Positions 56,585 through 64,000 of a stretch of 64,000 nucleotides of DNA are shown here, piece after piece. Numbering within the stretch: the first letter of the stretch is position 1; each line of letters starts with the position of its first letter. Source of the DNA: Hermatobates lingyangjiaoensis (Eukaryota > Arthropoda > Insecta > Hemiptera > Hermatobatidae); the NCBI GenBank assembly GCA_026182355.1, contig JAPFBL010000225.1, positions 186,001 to 250,000 of the forward strand, written 5' to 3'. A program made the position numbers and the translations under genes. Under the pieces are notes generated by a model that worked only from the letters and a program-made list of their open reading frames with translations, made no database searches and had not been told where the DNA came from.

Positions 56585-56742
56585 CAATTACCATATTACT
56601 TCGGCACTTATTATACCTTGGATCGCTTCCAATAAGTATTATATATATATAAATATATTTTATTCAATAAATGTATTCATTGTTATAAAGTTTCTTTATC
56701 CTAAACGTAATACAGATGCTTGTTCGTATAGAACAATTATTT

Positions 56743-56832
56743 GTTCAAGGTTCATGTCTGCGGCAAACGCGTTTCCTTCAGAAATAGTCAATCTTCACAT
56801 AAACTAGAGCGAAAAGTTATTTGGTCATGTAT
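56743..56832 (+). pseudogene. Fragment of a lola exon 3' end
   Basis: CAAGGTTCATGTCTGCGGCA and the following bases repeat 55351-55440 of the pseudo-exon, with an Arg codon (CGC) where the final finger His should be, as in that copy. The match runs on through AGTTATTTGGTCATG, the 3' UTR side. There is no acceptor or first finger. It shares the His-to-Arg change, so it was probably copied from the already decayed exon or from its immediate ancestor. Confidence 0.75.
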
Positions 56833-57035
56833 ATGTAATGATGTCGTATGTCGTATGATGTAAGAGTTTATGCATGACTGCTGGTTATTAGAGAAATAAA
56901 TTACATTCCGCCAACATTTCAATGAAAAGTGTCAGTCTAGGACCTTTGAAGGATCACTTATCTTTTGTTCATTCCAGACTTACATGAGCGATCTAAATCA
57001 AGGATGGACATTCTGCGACCACTGCAACGACAAGC

Positions 57036-57150
57036 CTTGTGATTAAGACGTCACTTGTGATTAAGACGTCACTTGTGATTAAGACGTCACCTGTGATTAA
57101 GACGGCACTTGTTATTAAGACGTCACTTGTGATTAAGACGTCACTTGTGA
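57036..57150. repeat. 18-bp tandem repeat with GACGTCAC
   Basis: About six copies of GTGATTAAGACGTCACTT with single-base changes (GACGGCAC, GTTATT). GACGTCAC resembles a CRE half-site/palindrome, but tandem duplication alone explains the pattern. Confidence 0.9.
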
Positions 57151-57151
57151 C

Positions 57152-58541
57152 CGATACAAATGAAATGCGTCAAACCATTTGATGCTTTCCTTTGTAAAAC
57201 ATACAGTTATCTTTCTTTGTTACTCTGAAAGTAAAGTAAGTTATAATATGAAAAAAAAAAATGAAAATTTGACAAATTTACGTGTTTTGATGTCGTTTCA
57301 CGACCATGTTTGTTATTTTTAGGATATCTTGATAGGTGGTATCCAGTCTTATAAGCTCCTCTATTTGATAAATCTTATTGAATTCTTTAGATGTATATGG
57401 TTTTTTCTGTAGAAATCTGCCCTGTTGGTTTTGTAAAATATTACTCTGTTGAAAAGGTATATTACTATTGTTCATAATATAAAAAAAACGAGCGTTAAAT
57501 TTGTCCTGATGTTATAGTCATTCTAGAACTTAAGGTTTCGTATTTAGTATTGTTATATGTGAGTTACATCATCAAAATTTCATGAATTTCTGATTATTCC
57601 AAGTGGTAGCGCTGAATGAAACAATAATAATCATCAGTTATCGAAATTGTTCTCTTTGTATAATAATCAGTCAAGTTAATCAGTTTAAATTATTGATATT
57701 TGAAGATAAAGTATTACAAATAATTATATTATAAATATATTATTTGTAAAAGAGTGCTAAAGTCACTTATCAGTTTTCTTGTAGAAATATAAAGCCCAAT
57801 GAACTATTTATTGATCATATTGACAGTTTTCGTATCTTTCGAATTTATTTATTTATTTTCGAATTTATTGCTTTTCTTGATAAATGATAGATACTGAATA
57901 AACAAAATTAGTAAATATAAAAATAAAATTGAAACCTCTAAGTTCTTTTTGTGACTAATACTTGCACAAAATAACTAATATAATTTTTTTTATATATATA
58001 ATAATTTATGGTGAGTTGACACACAGTGGTTGAGTTGCACTAGCCCCGCACCTCCCTGCAGACGGTCCTTCTTAGTGGATCCATTTCCTACTTGCCGGAG
58101 TATATTTATAAATATACGATATACTATACTCGATATACTAGATATACGATATACTAGATATACGATTCCATAGTTAAGTCCAATGATAATGAGATACTAT
58201 AACATATTCCTTGAAGGGTTAATTTTCTAAGTTTACTTGAAAAAATTGAAATCCTCTTACCTCCCATTATGCTGTTAGTTTCGTTGGACTAGTTTTGGAC
58301 GGTTGATTTTCGACCTTGTCACTTTGAAGATCAATATACGTGTTTTAATTTAACTCTAGGTTATATAAAGATGAAAAATATTCTGTGTAAAATATATCCT
58401 GAGGGTTATAACTCGAAGGAAATTGTATGAGGAAGTTAGGCTGCATTCTTTGACTACTTTATGGCAAGGCGTGGGGTGTGTGATGACTCATCATTAAGAT
58501 GAAAGCAGTGTTTCTTTTGACTGACTGTGGTCTGTTTTCAG
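57152..58541. other. Intron upstream of exon 21
   Basis: AT-rich, with a short ATATACGATATACTA-type tandem near 58115-58165. A 65-codon - strand frame (57278-57475) has polar composition but no recognised motif. Confidence 0.45.
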
Positions 58542-58753
58542 CCGTGCACCAGTGTTTGGAGTGCGGCAGACGCTACGTGCACAAGAAACACTTGAATGCC
58601 CACCGCCAGTACGAGTGCAACAAGGAGCCTCAGTTCTTCTGTCCCCACTGCTCCTACAAAGCCAAGCAGAAGGGAAACCTCAAGTGCCACATCATTATGA
58701 AGCACAGGGATATGTTTGACCCACTTCTTTTCAATGGAATATTTTCAAACTGA
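58542..58753 (+). CDS. lola: lola alternative terminal exon 21 (paired zinc finger)
   Basis: The acceptor TGGTCTGTTTTCAG ends at 58541, phase 1, split codon GCC. Finger 1 is CLECGRRY ... HRQYEC with helix H, K, H, A. The linker is NKEPQF. Finger 2 is CPHC ... HIIMKH with helix Q, G, N, C; it differs from exon 20 at helix position 3 (Asn for Arg). The tail RDMFDPLLFNGIFSN shares RDMF with exon 12. A block of 57 bases (58579-58635) is identical to 56425-56481 of exon 20. About 70 residues; TGA stop. Confidence 0.94.
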
Positions 58754-59004
58754 ATTCCATTATAATGAACTAGGTGATCCTTCCTGTATATCGGGCTAAA
58801 ACAGCTAATATAGTTAATTGTACCCATCTTGTTTCATTATCCTTGTCTTACTGCAACCATCTTTGGTAATGTTTGACACAGTGCTGTTGTGTATTGGAAA
58901 AGCAACTAATAAGTCGAGTATTTTTATAGGGAGGCTGAAAGTAATATCACTTTTGCCTGATGATGATTAAATTTATTGCGAACAAAATTAAAATAAAACA
59001 CGAG
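58754..59004. other. 3' UTR and intron after exon 21
   Basis: AT-rich; AATAAA near 58992. Next comes a mariner remnant. Confidence 0.5.
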
Positions 59005-60162
59005 GATCATTCAGTAATTAAAGAGACAAATTGGTCTGAAAAATAAAGTTGGTGGGAGAGTTTGGTAATTTTAAGACGTTTAGTTGGCATCACTGGGATG
59101 AGCCCCTATCATCTGCTGGATCAGCATTGTTGTGTTTATAACTTCAACATAATACATTGGTTGAACAGTGTTGTGTATTTGTTTATTACTTACCAATCGG
59201 CGAAATTTTTGCAAATGGTTAGAACAGTTAATAAATGATCGAAACTCAATGACAGTTGATGTTTCAACTCCCTTACATTAAAATTAAACTTTTAACATTA
59301 TTCGTGCCAACATTTATATCGCAGTGGAAGTGATTGTAGAAAAAGTGCAGTGTAGTATTTGTGCGATTGATAGCATAATCAGTAACAAAACTTAGGTACT
59401 CAAAATGTGTGCAAGATGGACCCTGAAGGAGGTAGCGTGGCAGTACAAGATTGAGAGTAGTCACAGAGCGTTTATCAAGGAGAAGGGAGCATTCCTCAGT
59501 AAAATCGTTACTTGTAAAAAATCGCGGGCTCAGTATTACGAGCCAGAGTCCAAAAAGAAAAACATGAAGCGGATACCAGCTCATCCGCCAGGCATAAATT
59601 CAAAACACGATAGTGATCAGAAAAATATGGTGTTTTGGGCAGAAGGAGGGGGTTTTTTATTACTATTATCTCGAAGAGCAGTTTACAAGGGTAGAAATGT
59701 ATTAATCAGATATACTTTTGACGAAGTGAAGCCAGCCATGTGAGAGAAACGTTATGGGTATTAAAGGGGAGATGTGACTCTCGAGGAAGACAACGCACGT
59801 CCTCAAACTGCTGAAAACACCCCGTGAAACCATTGACAGAACTGACTGGAAGGTACTGCTCCATCCCCCATATAGCTGCGGTTTAGCACCATCTAATTGT
59901 AATTTGTTTGGTCCACTGTAAGACGAATTACTGGGGGGGGATTGACAGTAATCAGGATGTCAAAAACATTGTGAGAAGTTGACGCAAACACCAATATTAA
60001 GATAAGAATGATTTGCAGCCGGTATAAAAAAGCTTGAAACTCATTAAGGCAAATGTTTAAATGCTGATGGTGATTATATTGAAAAGTATGAAGAGTTCTG
60101 TTTTTTGTAAAATAGGCGTTTTTTCTCCTGACCTTTGAATCTCTGTAATTACGTACTTATAC
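59005..60162 (+). mobile_element. Degenerate mariner-like element
   Basis: The left end region TCAGTAATTAAAGAGACAAA matches, in inverse, the right end TCTCTGTAATTACGTAC with the adjoining CCTGACCTTTGAA. The length, about 1.16 kb, fits a full mariner. The transposase frame inside is broken. Exact ends and the TA duplication are not certain. Confidence 0.7.
59405..60000 (+). pseudogene. Mariner transposase remnant
   Basis: FLSKIVTCKKSRAQYYEPES corresponds to the FLxRIVTGDETWVHYYxPES catalytic region of mariner transposases. Here the catalytic Asp (GDE) is gone, replaced by CKK. Further on, a second frame reads HPPYSCGLAPSNCNLFGPL, the second catalytic box (HPPYSPDLAPSDYHLFxxL); both its Asp residues are mutated to Gly or Asn. 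Frameshifts separate the two parts. It is certainly inactive. Confidence 0.85.
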
Positions 60163-60407
60163 TGTTTATCTCTAGTCATGAGTCAATGCAATCATAAATC
60201 CAAACGTGGTTCATGTTAGTACTTTAATTTTGTTCATTAGAGGTACCGTATCGATGTGAGTATAGTGAGTTTTTTTTTCTGATGCGACCGAAAGTCATCG
60301 AGGCAAGGCGAGGGACATTCTGTAATTAAAGGCACAAAGTAATATTACAAATGAAAAGTATAGGAAAAGTTTTATCATTTTGGACTTAATGGTGGCTTCA
60401 CTTAGAT

Positions 60408-60860
60408 CAGCGTTTCCCAAAGTGGGTGGTACCGCCCTCCTGGGGGCGGTGCTTTGATATCGGGGGGGGCGGTAATGCAAAAAGGAGCGGGGATTCTATT
60501 TCCATAAATTGAAAATGTTCATGCAATATAATTTCTAAATTTAAGTGAAAACACGATATGTAAACTTCTAGGAAACAGTTTCTTAAAATTATTTGCTTTG
60601 ATGATTTATATTTATGTTAAAAGTATATTCTCATCTAAGTTTCTTTTATTGTGTATTAATTCTTTTGCAGAAATGTGCTATGAAACAATACATCTATTGG
60701 ATTCTAAATAAATATTCGATTAGTAATTATTTTAATTTAATTATGAAAATGTTACTCATTTGGTTATTTAGTCTAGGAATCTGATTATTATTCAAGGGTG
60801 TTGAGTTATAGGTTTATGGACCCAAGGGGGTGGTCACTCGAAAAAGTTTGGAAAACACTG
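60408..60860 (-). mobile_element. Non-autonomous hAT family X, copy 2
   Basis: The ends are CAGCGTTTCCCAAAG and TTTGGAAAACACTG. Perfect 8-base duplications ACTTAGAT lie at 60400-60407 and 60861-60868. It has the same interior as the copy at 54544 in the opposite orientation. There is a GC-rich end with a G run near 60462. Confidence 0.93.
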
Positions 60861-60868
60861 ACTTAGAT

Positions 60869-61973
60869 GAACTGAAAACAGCGTAAACATGGTTTGTTTC
60901 ATACCTCAATATTACATTTACTGATGGCCTAATGCGTTTGATGTTTTCACATAAGTTGAAAAGTGTTAGCTGACCGGTTTTTGCTTTCAGAAGGTGACAA
61001 ACATATTACATTTTTTTTTTCTCGAATAGTTTTACAGTATTGTGAAAGCTGTATTAACGGCGGACATTTTTTTTTTTTAAAAAACGTGTCGAAGACAATT
61101 GAAAACGTCTTGAACATCAATGTCTAACGAACAGCATTCTATCTAGCCAATTGATGTGTTTTTTGAAAAATTTATGAAAATTATCTTGTGGGATGTCTAA
61201 GGGGTTTTTATTATTATTATTTAGAATATCCATGTACAATAAATAGTGCCTACTACTCTGCAGAGAGCAGAGATGTTGCTTAATGATGTAAACCAGCTTT
61301 GAGAGCAAAGCTTTGTGGACTTCAAGTAAAAAAGGGATTGATATTGCTGTGCGACAGTGTTCACACTCACACCGACCACATGACCCAAGAAATCATTGAA
61401 ACAAATATGCTGGTTTCTAGCATCCCGCTTTCTTGTTTCAAATCCCAATTGCTTCATTATATGAAGAAAAGTTCAGCAACCAGGAACCGATCAAAGAATT
61501 ATTGAAAAATAGGCTAAAAAAGAAACAGTACAAAGCTTTTTTGGCTCAAGAAGGAAAAAAAGTGCTTAAAATAAGTGAAATTATTTTAAAATAAGGTGAA
61601 GACTACTTTATAGTCTTCTTTGGGATAAGTTTATTAAAATTTGTAGGGATTAGGTTGGGAATTAATAAATTCCCCTTTTCCTGCATCAGTTGGTTTCTTT
61701 AATTATTGTCACTCATATTTAAAAATTTAATTTCAGGAATAATATTTTCATTACCAACCAAAGTACAAATTAAATTGTCCTATGTATTTCGCCCATAAAT
61801 GGATTTACTTGAAAATATACCTGAAAAACACTTTGAATATCGCGATGTGTTATTTTACAAATTGGCTTACGTTGTTCATGTCGCTGTAGAATTATGCTTG
61901 ACGGTGGTAAAGGAGATGTTTGTTTCAAACAAATGAAGCAGTTTTATTAATACGAGTGTTTTATTCTTTTCAG
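60869..61973. other. Intron upstream of exon 22
   Basis: AT-rich with poly-T runs. Frames at 61221-61505 on both strands have no recognised domain. Confidence 0.45.
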
Positions 61974-62191
61974 AGGGGTACACCTGTCGGAAATGCGGCA
62001 AGACCTACATGTACAAGAAGGGTCTCAATTCTCATAGGCAATACGAATGTAATCAGGAACCCCGCTTTCGCTGTCCTTATTGCCTCTTCAGAACAAAGCA
62101 GAAAGGAAACCTGAGGCGTCACGTCTTTCTCAAACATGGTTCTCCCAGTAGCTCCGGCCCTAACCTCCAAATCACCATAAGATCTCCATAG
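61974..62191 (+). CDS. lola: lola alternative terminal exon 22 (paired zinc finger)
   Basis: The acceptor GTTTTATTCTTTTCAG ends at 61973, phase 1, split codon GAG. GYT precedes finger 1, CRKCGKTY ... HRQYEC, with helix Y, K, G, S. The HRQYEC end is shared with exons 20 and 21. The linker is NQEPRF. Finger 2 is CPYC ... HVFLKH with helix Q, G, N, R. The tail GSPSSSGPNLQITIRSP starts like exons 15 and 16 (G-S/T). About 72 residues; TAG stop. AATAAA at 62358-62363. Confidence 0.93.
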
Positions 62192-63976
62192 TTCTAGTAA
62201 ATGCTTTATAATTTACTGTAATCAGCATATTGCAGTACAAGTGTTTTCCATTGTCACATACACATGCACGCACGCATTATAAATCCCAACAGAAAAATTA
62301 TTATTTTCAATCTTAACTTGTTTATTAACTGGAATATATTATGTTTTATGGGTTGATAAATAAAAGTGATATTTAGTAAGTTTGTTCTGACTGTCAGAGA
62401 TAATGGCATTGGTTGTGATTTTTGCTTCTCTAGACTCTTTACTAACTTGCCTGCTTGTTGTGGGTGCACTCCTGATTAGGACAGTGACTTACTTGTCCTG
62501 GACTCACCAAATCTTCAGTAAATGGTAACTAAATTACTTTTATTTACTTAACTGACGGCTTTTTTCTCTCTTTTATCTTTGCTGAATCCTTGTTTTGAAT
62601 CATAAAAGGCATTAGTCGATTGCCACTATAGTCTAGTGTTATGGACCTTTACGCGTGTAGATTTACACCTTTTGATTGTACCCTCAGTTTATTATTGATA
62701 TTTTTAGGATGATTTCTCTCGATGTGTAAGGGTATGTCATAAGTCTGTAATCACTCAACAAGTAGCAACTTTAGTTTAGTCTTAACGAGAATTGTCACCT
62801 ATATTAGTACTTCGTGTGTAAATCTGTCCTTTAGTTTTTTTCCCCAATGTTCCAATATCGGAAAGGTGCTTTATTAAACAGTTAGCACTTCCGCCCCTCT
62901 TCTGGTTACTCTTGAGACTTTAAATGTTGCTTTTTTGCTTTTGTCTTTCGGCGAGTAGCCTATGAGAAATTTTTCTTGGATTTTTCATTATTGCAAAGGA
63001 AATAAAACTATTCAGTTGCACCCGTAGCCGTTTCTGAATCTGTTTAACTTAGTAATGTCTTTTTAAAATGTAAGTCTTCAATGCAAGTTGTTTATGAAAT
63101 ATATCATTCTTTTATTAGAGTAATAGTCACTAACCAATTTGTCGTTTAAATAAATCGAATTATAAAAAATTGTATAACCACTCACATGTTTTTAACATTA
63201 AATGGAATACATATTGTAGTATTTGCTCTGCGATTATTATGTTTTTAATCATCTCTTTGAAGTGATAACCAATAGCAGCAGGCTATATATTTAACTATGT
63301 GTATAGCCTACCCAGCCATTGATATTTAACCAGATGTCAATGACTAATTGTATAGAGATGTGATTAACATCTTTGAATGACTGTTAGTAATATTACTTAC
63401 AAGTTATGTTTATTTGTCTGATTTTATGATTAGCAATTCGAATAGATTTGAATTGAAATCAGAATTTAGGATTGATTTATTTTAGGTTTCTAAGAATTAG
63501 GATACATTGATATTTGTTGTGGTATATTTACTGCCGAGTAATGCGTTGTAATCTTAAGTATTAGTACATTTATTAATCCACATTTGTTAACTCCACGAAT
63601 TAGTAGCGAATATATATGTGTGCAACCAGATGTTTAGTAAAAATAAATTTAGATTTTCATGTTTTCTCATTTGCCTCGGAATTACAGTTGCACCAACAAA
63701 TAGAGGCTATAACTTACTTGTCTACAGTCACGTAGTAACTTGTGTGATCTCGTGGTTTATTTTTGAATCTTTGTTGTTCCATTTGGATTGATTTAGATAT
63801 TAATTAGCATTTCTAATTAAACTGGATTTAGTTTTGCAGTGTCTTGAGATAAGTGGAAGTGACGTTACTTTATAATGAAGGAAGCTGTCTTACAGAGGGC
63901 GATGGCTTTTTGTGGGGGTTTAAAGTGAACTGGCCAGTAGTTAGACCTGGCAGTAATAATGGCCTGTTTCTTGCAG
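62192..63976. other. 3' UTR and intron after exon 22
   Basis: AATAAA at 62358, then AT-rich DNA with no recognised feature until the final acceptor. Confidence 0.5.
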
Positions 63977-64000
63977 ATCGCCATGTGTGCTGCTGTGGAA
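63977..64000 (+). CDS. lola: lola alternative terminal exon 23, cut by the window edge
   Basis: The acceptor GTTTCTTGCAG ends at 63976. The common phase-1 frame reads D-R-H-V-C-C-C-G up to the edge. RHVC...CG is how exons 12 and 15 begin, so this is very likely another first finger. The Cys pair looks one residue short (CCCG rather than C-x2-C-G). This may be a real variant, a decayed copy or an error at the edge. The rest lies outside the window. Confidence 0.6.

Noticed and set aside
57278..57475. 65-codon - strand polar frame
   Set aside because: Composition looks mildly protein-like, but no domain, homologue or splice signal can be recognised.
59405..59743. 112-codon + frame as a host gene
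   Set aside because: Contains mariner transposase boxes with the catalytic residues mutated; it lies between mariner-like ends.

Overview
This is a gene-regulatory stretch of an insect genome: AT-rich, intron-like DNA carrying many GC-rich exons that all encode the same kind of paired zinc finger. The recognisable gene is lola (longitudinals lacking), the BTB transcription-factor gene whose shared 5' exons are spliced to one of many alternative 3' terminal exons. No BTB or other shared exon lies in the window, so the constant part of the gene is presumably upstream. The exact insect order cannot be read from the sequence. Long introns, Penelope-like, hAT, mariner and pogo/Tigger remnants, and a tRNA-derived SINE with a CCTAA-rich tail fit a repeat-rich hemimetabolous insect better than a compact dipteran genome (inference).

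Layout. I read 21 intact alternative terminal exons, all on the + strand. In order they start near 2.4, 3.5, 4.0, 6.5, 19.0, 22.6, 24.7, 27.1, 28.3, 31.2, 39.8, 41.7, 42.1, 46.8, 49.5, 51.2, 52.9, 53.4, 56.4, 58.5 and 62.0 kb, and I number them 1-18 and 20-22. A 22nd is cut by the right edge (63977-64000). Exon 19 (55.2 kb) is open but has lost both fingers. Further relics lie at 56.7 kb, about 9.1 kb and perhaps 13.0 kb. Every exon begins after an AG acceptor in phase 1. Each intact one encodes a C2HC finger (C-x2-C-x12-H-x4-C), a linker usually reading NKEPQF, a C2H2 finger (C-x2-C-x12-H-x4-H), then a short exon-specific tail and a stop. Because the acceptors share a phase, any exon can be joined to the same upstream donor in frame. 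The result is a family of proteins with one dimerisation module and about twenty DNA-binding ends. Helix residues quoted below are positions -1, 2, 3 and 6, read from the sequence by the standard C2H2 register.

Between the exons the DNA is mainly transposon debris. One fold-back family of about 200 bp occurs seven times; four copies have clear 11-18 bp target-site duplications. Its long arm contains a hammerhead-ribozyme-like core of the kind known from Penelope-like retroelements. Other inverted-repeat families occur at 31.8/52.0, 35.8, 48.0 and 48.5 kb. Penelope coding remnants (reverse transcriptase at 43.4 kb, GIY-YIG endonuclease at 36.9 kb) lie nearby. Non-autonomous hAT elements with exact 8-bp duplications lie at 17.6, 28.9, 44.2 and 60.4 kb, and one with a near-exact duplication at 54.5 kb. 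A SINE is nested inside an older hAT-like element at 26.0 kb, with a second full copy at 55.5 kb. Tandem repeats occur at 3.05 kb (6-bp unit), 8.5 kb (181 bp x 3), 11.7 kb (42 bp x 9) and 57.0 kb (18 bp x 6).

No RNA-polymerase II promoter, functional tRNA or rRNA gene, or CRISPR array was found. Open frames on the - strand over the exons are shadows of the zinc-finger exons.
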